Assembly: GCA_030407085.1 (NCBI GenBank)
Contig: CM059586.1
Span: forward strand, 30,243,501-30,307,500
DNA length: 64,000 nt
Reading direction: 5' to 3'
DNA from: Trichopria drosophilae
Taxonomy: Eukaryota > Arthropoda > Insecta > Hymenoptera > Diapriidae
The notes under the pieces were generated by a model, which saw only the letters and a program-made list of their open reading frames with translations, searched no databases and was not told where the DNA came from. Every line of letters starts with the position of its first letter. Position 1 is the stretch's first letter. Positions 1 through 13,900 of the stretch are shown in pieces. A program made the position numbers and the translations under genes.

Positions 1-3000
1 GAAAACATAACAAAGGTTAATTGAGAAAACTCGTGTGTTGTGGTGCGTCTAAGGAATGAAATAAAAAATCGATTTACTGAAGTAGTGGGCTGTACATTAA
101 CCTCTTGAAATAAATGTCACTTTTAAATTCTTCGTGAACTCATTTCACGTTCTCTACATGCTCCCGTATTCTGAATAATGTGATATTACTGTCCAGTAAC
201 TTTATCGAAGAATGAATGTGCTCTTAATAGTGCAAACTTCTCAGATAACATTTAAATTACATAGACTTTTGTCTTGAAGTATTAATATTATTTAACTCTT
301 TATTATTTGTATTTATTTCTTCGATAATTTGATTAGAACGTGTAACTTTTCTTATGTTTGCTTACTAAGATGGTGTTACTAATGGCGATTGATTGGTTGC
401 ACTATATTTTATGTTTATAATCAATTTTTATTTTAGTCGACTAAATTAAATTTTTCTTTTAGATAAAGAGTACTTTAGATAATTGAAACAAAACGTTTTA
501 TTAATTTAACAAACTAATATTTGTTCTTGTGTACCAGTTGGAGTGGAGTGCGTTAGGAAAGGAAAATATTTGTTTTTAATATCAATTAATGGAGTCATAC
601 TTTCGTAAGGAGAATCATTAACAAATTTTTCCTCTCTAAATCTGAACTAGTTAAAATCTACGAATAAGAAAACGAAAAGTAAGTCACCAAATGAATTAGT
701 AAGAATTTTTGCTAATAAAAAGTAAAACCTACTAATTTATTACTAATTGTACAAACTACTAAATTAAAAAGTCAATATCTACTTGTAGATTAGTTTAATA
801 TTACTAACGAATTAGTATTTTCGTACTATTTGCCAGTAAAAACTTACTAATTGATGGTAACCCACTTTTAGCTGTATATAATTCGTTTTTGATTAATTCA
901 AGTTTAGAGAGTAACTAAATAAAGGAATATTTTATTACGAACAGAGTTTTCTTAAAACAAAATTTATAACATTCAGAGATGGTATCATTTGATCAACCTT
1001 TTACCAACTATTTTTTCAGAATTTCGACATAGATTTTAGCTTTACTTTATTGACCAAATACAAATTAAAAATATGGAGAGTTGCAAACAAATTTTCAAAA
1101 ACAACTTTATTGCTTTTTTTTGTAAAAATACAACAACAAAAATTGTGCAAGTATACGTTTTTTTCATAAATACAAATTTTAATTAAAGATAGGGGTTTCC
1201 GATCATCTTCTTACCTATCAAAGATGTTCCAGATGATTTTACTTAACACATTTTTTTCAGTATTTTTTAAAAAAATATTAGACGTCATTTATTACGCCAA
1301 AATTTTAGTTATAAAGAAGACCTTAAAAATAGTTAAATACAGAACCATGTTTTTTGTAATTAATACAGTTTTTAAATCCTTAATAAAATATTATTCAATA
1401 AACTTATGATGTTTAAAGTACAATGTTGATTCCAATTATGTACAGTTTAATAATGATTTCCAGTTCATTTAAAAAATATCAATAATTTCCTTTTTGTTCC
1501 ATCGAAGTTCTAAAATTAGTATTGTCAAACGAGACTTGTTACTATATATTTCGAATGAAGTTATACAATATTAAATATTCTAAAAATACGGTTTTAAATT
1601 TTTACAATAAAAGCTTATTATATTTCTGCACTAAATATTGATGAGCATTGGCCTTAAACTTAAAAACTCTGAGCTTGCAGGAAATAAAAATGCACCAATT
1701 TTAATTTTAACATGCGTTGCTTTTCCTCAGATATTTACGGAATCGATAATTATTGATTAATAATGAACGAAACGTGACAGATAAGCTAATGGAAGAGCTT
1801 TTTTCATAATCAAGATAATAGTATCTAAAATAATTAAGATTTGTAAATTGATTAATTTTCGTGAAAAATAATTTCTTTTTTGCAACATAAATTCAAAATT
1901 CTAACAGGAAACTAGTTTCACATTACTTTCGTAATAAATCGATCAATATTGATTTTATAGAGGAAGTACACTGTGTATTATCTGTGAATCTAACACGCTC
2001 CACCCTAGAAGCGTACGATTTAAGAATTTTTTTTCAAGGATTAATAAAATTTTATTGTTTAGACAAATGTTGGTTCATAATTCACTATCCTTTTTAAATA
2101 AGGCATTGTTTTTATCTTTGATGTTTTTTAAAAATGTTTTATTTTGTTTTTGATTTTAAATTACTACAACTAGGTATAAGTACTCTCCTCAAGTACTTTG
2201 ACGTGTAAACAACTTTTTGAAAAAAAAAATCGTTTCTTAATATTACATTTTTTTACGACCATCTTAAAAGCTTCGCGACGCACACGCGGTATTTGCTTCG
2301 ATTGTGCAAAGGCGTTTCGTGTGTACTACTTTTGTACCGGCTTCGTGTCGTGAGATTTTACGATAAACTTCCTTGTTCCCTGAATTCGATCGTTTTGCCT
2401 TTCTTTAGTTTCGTGAAAATCTGGAGTTAAGAATTCAAGACATTCACGCGGTTATTTGAATTCCATTTTTTATGGAGAGCTTTCTCATATTTTGTGGTCT
2501 AATTAAAGCTTAATTGCATTTGTTTTCAGAGACTGCATCGTGAAGAAAAGTACTTATTCTCGAATGAGTCATTGAAAAACAAAATGTATTACAAGAATTT
2601 GTACACCAAAAATTCAAGAATTTTTATTTCAATGTTTATTTACATCATATTAATGCATTTGTTTAATAAATTATCTGTAAATGATGGAAAAAGTGCATCA
2701 CATTCATCTTGTTTCTTAAACAAATTTCTAGTAAATTCAGATCTATTAACAACTCGAAGAAAGATTCTGAAATTTTTCATAAAATTATTTGAAAAAATAT
2801 ATATTTTGTATTTTATAAATCAAATTTGAACTTGAATTATTGTATTATATGTTCCAAGGTACATTAAAGTTTTTATGGTGTCTAATAACATGCAATCGTT
2901 TCAAAATACCATTCTGTGGAAAAAAAGCAATAGTTTAATGCGTTGTTAATGTAATAACTAGATACCCCTGAAGCTCTAAATTGGTGCATTAAGATATGAG

Positions 3001-3789
3001 AAATGTTACTGTACGTAATCATCCTATGTAACTATCACGTAACTCTGAGTACAATAAATAATTAAATTCACAAGTGCGATTTAACTAGAAATAATAATTT
3101 AACATTGTTACAAATTTTCACTTTTATTAAACTCGAAAATTAACATCACCATGGTGAAATGTAAAGCTATGAATAAGGAATTGTACATACCGGGTGACTT
3201 AAATAATATAGCAACATTCAATATTAACTGAGAATTTCATAAAAAAGGGTATGTGCGTCACTGGCAAATTCGAAGGTCATTCGTTTGTCTATATACTGCA
3301 TGATCTACCACGAAAGCACTAATTTTTGACCTTAATGATTTTTAGATGTACCTCTTACAGACCGTAAAGATTTGTGTGTTTCTAATTACATCCCAGCCCT
3401 AGGTACGAGCTACTAATTTTTTAGTAATCAGGTCAACTGCTCTTAATCAATAGTATTTATGAGCCTCATTACACAGAATATTAAGAATACATTTCTGAAG
3501 AAAAATATTCATTTTAATCATATAATTGGTAGGAATATCATGAACTTCTGATTAAAAATTGCCACTAAATAGTATAAAATTTATATGAAATACGTCAATA
3601 ATCACGTCATGTATTAGACTGCAATAGATTGTATGTTTTTTCAACACGTCAGTACAGCCAATTTATCTCTCTTTGAATTAGCAAAAAATATGCCATATGT
3701 TTGTTGCTAATAAACTTTTACACTGATCAACTTGTGGAGAATCAACGTGGGCATTTAAAATGTAATACTTTTGTAGATAATATTTAGGT

Positions 3790-3905
3790 ACTATTTGGAG
3801 ATAAATATTGTGGAAAGTGTCGGCTCAGTTTCTGGATTACTACGAATATTTAACCTGAATAACCTCATTTTTTTGTCTAGTTTTTAGCCCATAAATTACG
3901 TAACA
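3790..3905 (+). repeat. Dispersed repeat, copy 1 (partner at 5285-5405)
   Basis: Shares with 5285-5405 an ordered series of words: AGTGTC, CAGTTTCT, GGAATATTTAA-like, ATAACCTCATT and TCTAG-TTTTAG-CC. The two are about 1.5 kb apart in direct orientation and strongly diverged. No coding content. Confidence 0.45.
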
Positions 3906-5284
3906 TTATCTGGATTTTTTAAGAGAACCTAAAAATTGGCTGGATACTAATCCAGTTTTTAACCATTTTTTGTACAGTTATTGGTACATTTTTAAGTATA
4001 AATATTATTAGGAAAATGATTCTTTTTACGATTTTCAAACTCAATATGCGAGCACTGTTTTCATCACTTTTTAATATACGTAAAATCCTCATCAACATTG
4101 TCATTATTATGACTGTTATTGTTGTCTTTAACATTTTCGGATATATCAATAATTTCGTGAGAATTTCTGTTCGCAGCATGGGTGGATAGATATTGTCTTC
4201 ATAACTTTCCTCAAATGCAACAGGTTTGGTCATCATCATTTTATCCACTTTCAGTTCACTCCCTATAGAAAACATCAATTCTAAACTAAGTTTATATTGT
4301 ATTTACGTTTTAAAATGCAATCTCGACCAATTCATCACTGTAAGGTACTATTGTTTTATTCAATTGTCGTACTGATGCGAATGGATAAGAAATGTTATGT
4401 ACTAGAGTGCAGTTGTTGACAAAATTGCAAATTTTACATAACTTTGCCGAATAGTTATTAGGTAGTATTTATAGACAAAATGGATAATTTTAATCCAATT
4501 ATTTTTATCCGTTATGCAGACATTATAAAAGAATATTGATTTGCCGACTTGTGTCCAGTTATTGCCTGGATTGTGGGCACAATAATGGTTCTAATAGTGG
4601 ACTTTTTCAGTGCATTTTCCATTTTGAAGGAACTGTATATTTTTTGTTTAGAGATTTATTGATAAAATTATAAGGTATGGAAATTTCTCGACCGTTGCGT
4701 TTAAATAAATGAATCGATCACCATACTACAGATATTACAAAGTATTGAGAATAACAAATAAAAAGTATATTAAATAATATTTTAATGTTTTCGGTCCAAC
4801 TATTTGAGATGCCGGTTTAAATAATTGAATTGTCGTGATAGCAGATAACAATCAGTGGAATCTAATAACCATTTGTATTTTCAATGTTTCAAACAAGGTT
4901 AAATGTTTTGTTAATGTAATAATATGTATTGAATAATCACAGTTATGTAAAAATCGACCATATATATAATTAATAAATCCAAGGATTTAGGAAGCTGTGA
5001 CTACAATATACAAAGTATAGTTTATCCTGTAACTTTTTTGTCCTGCCGTATTATTGTGATTTGTGAAGAAAAAACTACAAGTGGAGTTGATTAAAAACGA
5101 AAATGTGATGTTTGTTAAGCGTTATAAATTAAAATTACCCTAACCTCTGGTCGAGGTTCCGTGGTAGAAATTTCGCCTACATTTTAACCATTTTTTTGCT
5201 CATAAACTTGCATAGTAGATTGTTTGTGGAAAATTTGGACAGTAATCTTGGCCAGTTACCCATTGGAAATGTAACAATTTTACG

Positions 5285-5405
5285 GCTATATTTTAGATAG
5301 CTTATTTAGATAAATTTTGGACAGTGTCTGTCCAGTTTCTAGGTAGATATTTTTTGGAATATTTAAAGCACATAACCTCATTAGTTTTTTCTAGGTTTTA
5401 GGCCA
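5285..5405 (+). repeat. Dispersed repeat, copy 2 (partner at 3790-3905)
   Basis: Contains GTGTCTGTCCAGTTTCTAGG and ATAACCTCATTAG followed by TCTAGGTTTTAGGCC, matching the order of words in copy 1. Probably remnants of one transposable element family; the family is not recognised. Confidence 0.45.
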
Positions 5406-6505
5406 GAATTTTGCTAGTATCTATTAAGGATGTAAAATAAAGTTTTACGAACGTAATACGAGAAATATTTTTCGTCCGATCAGGTGTAAAATTCGAATTT
5501 ATACTCCAAATTTTAAACTGGGATGGTGGGTCTCCTTCCATCTCAGTCATGTAATTTTCAACGGTTCCAAATAACATTTTACACCTAGGAGGTCGTAAAA
5601 GTACTTTATTTGCCCGCTTCAGAGACTGTGGCATAATGCCCAACAGCTGGCCCTATATACAGACACGAATATGACATATCTTCGTGCGTGTGTCATATAA
5701 ATTGATTTTTAACCCACTCTGCATCATAACTCGATACGCCGGCAACCCATGGATTGGGGGTTTTAATGTTCAAATAATCTCTGAAAGGAGCTTGTATACC
5801 GAAATCCAGCTTAACGGTATTTTTTTCTCTAAACTTCATCAACAAATGTGACTTAATTTTACTGGGCTAAAAGTTAATGCTAATTAGTGGATTTCATAAA
5901 TTACCAACCGTGATGCACCAACCTGCAAAGAATGTCTTCATGATCAATAATCTAAGGTGCCCATTCGAAGTTGATTTCTACGAAGAAGACATATTTCTAG
6001 TTCCTTTTTTTTCATATCGTGGGATTCGATTTTGCGTATAAAATATAACGATGGACTTTTTTATATGAATTATGCTAGGCCCATGTTTCTAAAAACTCTT
6101 ATAAATTGGTAGAGCCATTTGTTCGTTTCAAGTATTTTAATTACTAATAATCGAAATGATTATATATGAGGAAATATTAAGTTCATATATCTATTACTAA
6201 ATTATTCACTTAAATCCTGTGTGGATGGCTTTATTGTTCGTAAATCCAGATTATTATTAAAATATATATTTATTTATTATTGAAAAATTGAAATTTCAAT
6301 ACAATAACATTTTTACTTGAAATCAAACAATGTAATTTAATCTTACGACTCCATTAAAGCAGTTTTTTAGATAAAGTTTTTAACAAATGAAATGTAAGTA
6401 GCAGGTTACTAACTTATCTCCTTACTGATTGAGGAATAAATGGAAACGTTTTCAGTGCACCCATATAAATAGATGCGATATTTGCTAATTCTTTTGTTTA
6501 TTATT

Positions 6506-6750
6506 CACGGAGAACAGAAAATACTATTGTTTCGTCTTTCAGAGACGAATGGTTCATCTTTAATGATATTTTGTTTTTAGAGACGTACCGTTAGAGTCGT
6601 CTCTATGTGTAAATCAATCGTCTTTCGCCACTAAGTCACTCATGTGTAAACATTAACCACTAGTATCGCAAGACTAACGCGTTCGCCTCTAAAAACAAAA
6701 TATCAGTCGTCTCTGAAAGAAAACGTCACTAGTATTTTCTGTTTTCCGTG
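6506..6750. mobile_element. MITE-like inverted-repeat element (245 bp)
   Basis: The ends are inverted copies: CACGGAGAACAGAAAATACT at the left and its near-complement ending TTTTCCGTG at the right. The inner arms repeat GTCTTTCAGAGACGA and GATATTTTGTTTTTAGAG in opposite orientation. No coding capacity. The inner word TCGTCTCTGAAAGA recurs at the border of the element at 56281-56887. Confidence 0.75.
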
Positions 6751-7439
6751 TACTACCATGCCAATCGGAGTAACTTTCTGTCAAACGTGCAAAGAAATTA
6801 CTGCTTACACATGCATGAGTGTAATTGCAATTAATATTGTACATGTATTGTTTAACACAGGGTTGTGGAGCGAATTTCTAAGGGGATCTAAGTAGTTAAT
6901 ACCGCTACTTAAGTAGTAACGGCGTAGTAAGAACAACTGCAGAAGTTACCCTAACTACTCATTTTTTCCCTGCAGGCTTTCGTACCAATCGAAAATTTCA
7001 AAACGAGACAATAATATATCTTTTAGTTCATCCAGATTAATGACCCCGCACTCCTTCTCACTACTACTTAAATCATTATTGATTTGGATTTAGTACATCT
7101 TTAATCAGCAAAGGAAAAGTCAGTCTTTTTAAAATTTATTTAAAAAATATATTAAACAAACTATATTAAAAACATAAATAAAATTATATTATATAATACT
7201 ATCGTAATATTAATCTTCGTGACTTCTTTACCATTATTTCGTCTAACACTTCTGAAGGCGCCAGAGTTTTAAATAATTTTAAAAGGAAATTATCGTTTGG
7301 ATTGACATATAAAAAATACGATTTTCACATAAATAAAAAAATTAATAACTTATCTATATATATTACGATGTTTCAAAAATTGGTATTGGATAAATCGATA
7401 GTAAAAAAATAAAAAACGAAATGAAACTTTTTTCTCGCT

Positions 7440-7870
7440 TCGTAAAAATCGATTTAAAGCCATTTAGAGGTCGCACTTGAAGTTTTGCATTTGATTAATA
7501 TGGGCAAAATGTCTTTATTCAGATTTAATTTTTAAGATAACGATGTTCAAAACAAATTTCGACCTGAAACCCCGCAGAACTTGGCGTTTTTCCGCCTTTT
7601 TGGAGCTATAACAAGAGATATGTCTATTGTAGGCCAAAATCACGTAAAGATCAATTAGGGGTTGAAAAAATCTTTAAAATTAGCGTTTATTCGTTGAAGT
7701 AACTTTAAAATCAGTCGAGTTATTGAAGAAATAGTGATTTTGCTCTCAAATTCAAAGGCTCACCATCCAAACTCTATTCGTATCGAATTTTGGTATTACC
7801 TTTTTTTGCTCAAAACGCTGTCAAGATTCAGCCCCTGCAATACGGATCGTCAGTTGTGGGACACCTTATA
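7440..7870 (+). repeat. Dispersed repeat family A, copy 1
   Basis: TTTAGAGGTCGCACTTGAAG at about 7463 matches 48070, and GAGTTATTGAAGAAA with CTCAAATTCAAAGGCTC at 7718-7770 matches GAGTTATTG and CTTCAATGGCTC at 32120-32170. These shared ordered words show one family. It is noncoding and decayed. Confidence 0.5.
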
Positions 7871-10027
7871 TATTCCTTTAATTTCAATTTTGATAAATTT
7901 TTCTTAGAATGTGAATAATGAGGCATATATTCGATCAATTCGACTTCGAGAACTATTGTATACACGACACTGAAAATATGAACTGCCATTGAGGAATAGA
8001 CTTTCGAAAGGTCGACAATATTGGTCTTGAATTTCCTGTGGACATTGAATGAAGCAAAAACCTCGACCCTGAAGGTCTTCCATACCTATAGTAAAAAAAA
8101 TTCGGTACGAATTGTATGAGAATTGAATATATTCGTATGCTTTCAAGATATATTAAATGTGGAATTATTCTATAAAAGTAGTATTTCATGCAATATTCAT
8201 GCACTGGAATAACGCGCCGTTTGTGCTTTTTTTCGATTAATTAAAATGCTTAATGTAATATATTTCTTGTAATAAGAGTACGATTGTTCTGTCTGAATTA
8301 AAGTTAGTTGTGATTCAACAATTAATGAGGTTTACATTATACGTTACAATTCTCATAATAAACATTAAAATTATTATAAAATATAATTCTTAATATTTAT
8401 AGTACGGAAAAAAGTTAAATTATCGATTTAAGGCATCATTACACAAATCATTTCATTTTACTCGTGTGATACTCGTAATTCGAGGGAATCCGTGTTTTTC
8501 TGGTATATTTTTAATAATTTTTCAATTTGTTTTGAGGAGTTTAATCCATGCGAATTTTCATTCATTACAGCAGAAACTATTTAGTATTTACCATCTGAAT
8601 AACTCTTGTTTATCTATATTATTAGAGTATATTATTCTATTAATTTTTTTCTATTTTTATATCATATATTTTAATTCTATTGAATCTGACTACATTCGAT
8701 AACAATTTCATGTACATTATAAATTTAGATGAGCTTTAATGCTAAGCTCCCATTTCTGTCATTAGAAATGTTTAGACAATTTTATAGAGTTCAAAAATTA
8801 TTTATTTCCATATTTACGTTAAATGGCAAAAGTTAACAAATTAGTTAGTTTAGAATTACTATAACATGAAAACTATTCGTAACACATAGGTCAACAAGAT
8901 TTTGTTGTTGGGAAGCTGTGGAGCATTTCCGAACTAATTTTGTGTATAAAATCCGTATCAGAGATTAAAATCCTCCCATTATGTCAGTCTTTTGAGATAT
9001 TTGAGGTTATATACTCGAAAATTGCATTTGTGGCTTTTTTGTTACTAGTTAGCACTACTCTCACTATTCAAAATTAACTGGTAGTCTAATATAAATATAC
9101 GAAAGTAAACAAATTACTTAGTACGGTCAATGGACTAATATAAGAAATTTAGATAATATTCTAAAATGATTGGATTTTTTTAAAAACTAATTTACGTTTC
9201 GGCTGCGTAGTCCTTTTCAAAAATATTTTATGACATCATGTAAATTAAGCTTATAAAAAAATTAATTTTAGAATAAAAAGGAAATAGAGTCTTCATAAAA
9301 CTACAATATTTTTCTAATTAATTAATTTCTAATTTTCATTTAAAAGCTGCCGGAGAGAATAAACTTAACTGAGAACAAGTTATACCCCATTAAAAAAATT
9401 GCTTGTTGAAAAAGTCCTCGTTTGATAAAAACTATGCATCAAATCATGGAATTCTTGGTATCGTACTATAGGTAATAATTTGCGTAAAGCAAATTGACGA
9501 ACTTGCAAAGAACTTAGAGAACAGCTCGATAACGATTATACCTCTATAAAAATATACGAGAATATGCCTATCGCTGTTCGGTAGAAAAAGTGTTACCTTG
9601 ATGACGTATTGTAGAGTAGATCGAAATTGAAGCACCTTGACAGTGCATTCGGTACAATGTCACATATCCTCGCTGATACATAAGCATTTTTTTTACTGTA
9701 CATCGTGTTTCATGTCTTCAAAAATCGAATTTTATTTTTTTATCTTGATGTTAACATATACATTTTTATTTTAGTTTATAGACTATTATTATAATATTAT
9801 ACAAATTTAATTATATATCTCTAGTGTTGTTTAATAAGCCGTATTATTTTTTTTTATATTTATATTTACTTTGCTGACATTTATGTATAGTTAAAAAGAA
9901 GTAATTTATGACGTAAGTAAGGACAATAAACGAGTTAATTTGTGAATCTTGAGAATATTTAATTATAACTATTAACAGTTTGTGGCATACAGTTTTCTTT
10001 ACACAGAAAACAACTGAAATATGTTAC

Positions 10028-10215
10028 TTAAGGGTTTTTGGGGACGCTAAATACGAATCCGACTTCACATTTTAAAAATTCAAAATGGTGGATTGGAGAT
10101 GGATGACAGAAATGTTGAATGTTACTTAATAGCGATGAAACTAGGTCCTCAGGGGTTTTCGGGGTTGCTGATTATGAATCTAACCCTAGATATTAAAAAA
10201 CTGAAATTTCGAATG
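10028..10215 (+). repeat. Dispersed repeat family B, copy 1
   Basis: Contains GGGTTTTTGGGGACGCTAAA, AATTCAAAATGGTGGA, and GGGGTTTTCGGGGTTGCTGA. The same phrases occur at 32620-33010, 37630-37720 and 58320-58760. Probably fragments of nonautonomous DNA transposons. Confidence 0.6.
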
Positions 10216-10775
10216 TAAGTTGTTGCCCAAAATTCAACATTTTTCTGTATTAATCTAAAGATTGAATAGAAAGGTTTGCTACGTTTGCAAAGCTTAAAAA
10301 AGAATGATCAAACAAAATAACCTAGTATCTCTGCCTAATTCGGAGATACTGGCGAGGACGTGGCGGTTATCTATACATTTTTATTTTTGTCAATTTTTTA
10401 TTTTTTTTTAATTTTGCAATCTTTTTGTTTGTTTTATTTTTTATTTTAAATTTACCTCTAATAGTTAGTTATAATTATCTATTCGCAAAAAAATGTTGTT
10501 CCATGTGCTCGCATTGAGCATCAATATATAAAGTTAATTTATTTATAAAGTTATTATTGATAATTAGTTAATAACAGCTAATAGTTCGCGCTAAAGACTG
10601 ATTACCACTGATATTGATGTTAGTATTAAATTCTATTTCACATACTAATAGAATTTTATTATTCTGTTATTGATCAAGCTGTTATACTGCTTTTCACGTA
10701 CTTTTGTACGATCATCTATCACAAATAAAATACTATAAAATTTTGAGAATCTCTCCGATCCGGTCTATTGAATTT

Positions 10776-10969
10776 CAAATATGTATAATGTTTCTTTTTA
10801 TCCTTTTGTGACGTTTCGTAAGTGAAAGAATTTTGAAAGAAATGTTTCTCGTTTGTTATTTGATTCAATTTGTTGTACCTATTCGTAAACAAACAAGAAA
10901 TATTTCTTTCGAAATTCTTTCGCTTACGTAACGTCACAATAGGATAAAAAGAAAAATTATACATATTTG
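10776..10969. mobile_element. Short inverted-repeat (MITE-like) element, about 80-bp arms
   Basis: The left arm begins CAAATATGTATAAT and runs through TTTTTATCC, GTGACGTT, CGTAAG and GAAAGAA. The right arm is its inverted copy ending ATTATACATATTTG. Only about 30 bases separate the arms, so the whole element could fold into one hairpin. The 81-codon minus frame across it is a by-product. Confidence 0.8.
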
Positions 10970-13900
10970 GATATTGGAACTACAGATTTTAAGATGAGTT
11001 TCTTTAATTGGATCAAATCAAATCATAGAAAGGAATCTCTAAGACTATTCAAGGAATGGATGTTCATTAATTCAAGATTATCAAATCAAGTTCCCGGTTG
11101 ATAGATCCAATCCACTAATTCCTTTAGAGTGAAACCGTCATTCTACAAAGTTGTTTTCACTTACATCATACTAATTATTACTTCTAAAGAGGACCACGAA
11201 TAAAGGGTCGAACACTTGTTTTATATTTTTTCTTATTGAATTCCACTTCGCTAGGCTTATTTAAAGAAAGACTACTCAAATATCTCTTATCAGCAGCTAA
11301 TATATAATATATACTACATGCAAATCAAAACGATAAATTAACGCCTTATATTTTCAAAAATAATTTTTATGGCAAATAGTAGCTTTAGTATTTGGCCACC
11401 TTGCATTTGATGCTAGATTCATCTAATTCATTCTACTGATATTATGTCACGTGCCATTATCTAATTAATTATCAGCAAAAATGATGCATTATTCACCTTC
11501 TTATAATCATCGTATCCCTTTACCGACGTTTACTATACAATTTATTGCAATTTTAACATAAAACTCGTTGTAATCTGACTTATAAAATTGCATGATGAAA
11601 AATTGTATCAATTGTGTACGTAAATTCTATTGCCTAAAGGTTTTCAACCTGTAGCATAAATAAACAAACAAACTAACTAACTAACAAATCAATTTGTAAT
11701 AATGTAACTGATAATATAACGTTCTTTTCAATCGAATAAGTTCGTTTTACTATTATATGGTTTTTGTATATTTTTCTCAAAACGCTACATTTACAGCTAC
11801 ATCGTTATTTTGAATAGACCTTTAATTCTACATCAACAATTGTTTACTAGTATTTTAAAAACATTGAGAAATAACTAATATTTATTATTAATACATTTTT
11901 TAATCCAACAACATTTCATCGGCTATTTTATGACAATCTGTAGACAGTATGTTTCATTGAATAAAATAAAAATTCGGTTTTTGTCTTGAGGTAATTCAAC
12001 ATTTTTAAGTGTTATGGATTTTATTTCATATCAAATTATTATTTCAATTATATGGCAACTATAACGAGTATTTATTGCGCGATAGTCTTACTTCGCGTGA
12101 GCAAGTTGTGATTTTACGTATACAGCACGTTATCTAACTAATGTTCCGACTTTTATACAAGTACAGACTATCGTGCCTAGCGGTCGCGATAGTTTTTATG
12201 CATGTATACATCAAATTGTAACTCCTTAACATCATCGCAGAGATGTAATTTTTTTAAAGAATGTAAATTATGAAAAAAATATTCTTACATTATATACATT
12301 CTTTTCGATTGTTTTAAAAGACACTCGTCGTAAACAACACAAGGTGGGAAACAAAGATATTTACTTCATACTTTTGTCAATTACTATCATCAATTACGAA
12401 ATATTGCTATCAATGTTTATTATTATTTCGCATTGTTTATTTCTGCACAGAATTTCGTACATTATACAAAAATATGTGTATTGATGTAAACATTAATTTT
12501 AATAAATGTTGCAATGAAATTCACTAAAATATTTTTTTTAATTTAAGTAATAGTTGTTTTACATTTTTCAACATTTTTATAATAAATGTCGATACAAGTG
12601 CGTAAAAGTTTTTTCTACGAATGTGAGGGTTGAAAGCATTTAATAAAAGTCGATTTCATCATATGGAAGGATTCTTTTAGTCAATGAATAAATTTTGTAT
12701 TAATGGAATGGATCATGATCATGAAATCGAAGAATATTTTTTATTCAAATTCTTTTCATCGCATGAAGTAAATATTTCATAAATACAATCCTTTAAACAT
12801 GAAGTGAATAAAAGCTGTGTTCAAATTTATACATTTTGTTTTCGATGAAACGTAATATTCATTCAATAAATTTTATTCATTGCTTTAATGTATTTCATCA
12901 TTGTTTTCGTGTATTTTTTTATAAAAAATTGATTTCAAAGAAGTTATTAAGCTCTTAGTCAAATAAACAAAATATTTGATTCCAACAATGATGAATTCAT
13001 TCCATGAAAAAAATGATTGATGCAAAAATAATTACGCATGGAGTGAAATAAATGTGATTCATCGTTCCCATGAACTACAACTAATGTACATAATTAATGC
13101 AAAGACTCTGGGTGCTTTAAAATAAAGAAACAAACATAAAGTTGTTAATGTTTTCAAATTGAGTATATAATGGCTTCATAAAACAACTTTATTGAAGCAA
13201 TGAAATTTGCTTCAGAATCTGATGAAAAGAATCATTCATCCAATTCAACGATTTCATAGAATTTGACATTCCTGGATTGTTTTAAGATCCATGAACATTG
13301 CATTAAATGAAAGCAGTGATTTTTTAAACGGAATACGTTATTCAATACATAAATGAAACATTTCAACAATCCAATTAAATTTTATTCCGTGCTCTTAAAT
13401 TGCGATCCCTTTGATAACAAAAGTATAAAGACCATAAGCGCTTCATTACATGGAAGAAATATGCTTCAATCGATGTAAATATTTTAGTGCAGCGATGCGA
13501 AATTTCTTGGTGCTCTGCAAAAACGTTTCATTGAATCAATGATATTTTTTTGCTTAGTGTAAAAAAGTGCATGAAAAATGACATTGATATGAAGAAAACA
13601 TTTTATTGAATTTCTTGGTATGAATGACTGTTAATTTTTCACAACCTACATCCTATTGTACATTCACGGAGAGAAGAGATGGAGCATGTCCTTCTGAACG
13701 TGTTTAGTAAAATGATGTAACTAAAAACTCGATTTAAATGTTAGACTAACTGAAGTGTAAGCAAGTGAATTATTTATATTCAATCTGATGTGCTGAAAAA
13801 TAACAGCACCAAAATTTGGCTAAAGACTTCTAATCAGCAAAATAATGTAATACTCTCCTAACTTATCACGCTCATCATGGAAATTTTACGAAAGAAATGT

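Larger units (their letters stand above)
1..6505. other. Gene-free AT-rich DNA with decayed repeats
   Basis: I see no supportable gene. 600-880 has repeated ACTAAT/ATTAGT words in both orientations. 2270-2470 is a local CpG-richer patch (several CG within CGCGACGCACACGCGG and neighbours) followed by a TTTTCAG at 2523-2529, so it could be an unrelated promoter or 5' exon, but no frame supports this. 3790-3905 and 5285-5405 hold diverged direct copies of one repeat. Confidence 0.5.
6751..10775. other. Gene-free DNA with dispersed repeat fragments
   Basis: No gene is supported. 7440-7870 is a copy of a dispersed repeat also found at 31913-32240 and 48040-48180, ending near GGGACACCTTATATA. 7900-8110 is open in all three minus frames after a fair splice-acceptor-like TTTTTTTACTATAG, but nothing is recognisable. 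10028-10215 is a copy of the GTCGCTGATTACGAATCTGA repeat family (here diverged). Confidence 0.45.

Noticed and set aside
3919..4278. 119-codon minus-strand frame
   Set aside because: It is rich in Met, Ile and Lys, with no recognisable motif or splice-supported extension, and sits between two decayed repeat copies. It looks like a chance AT-rich frame.
5398..5643. 81-codon minus-strand frame beside a dispersed repeat
   Set aside because: The composition is more protein-like than most, but there is no family motif and it abuts repeat copy 2. At best it is a decayed transposon fragment.
10719..10964. 81-codon minus frame
   Set aside because: It lies across both arms of the 10776-10969 inverted repeat; the open frame is a by-product of the hairpin.
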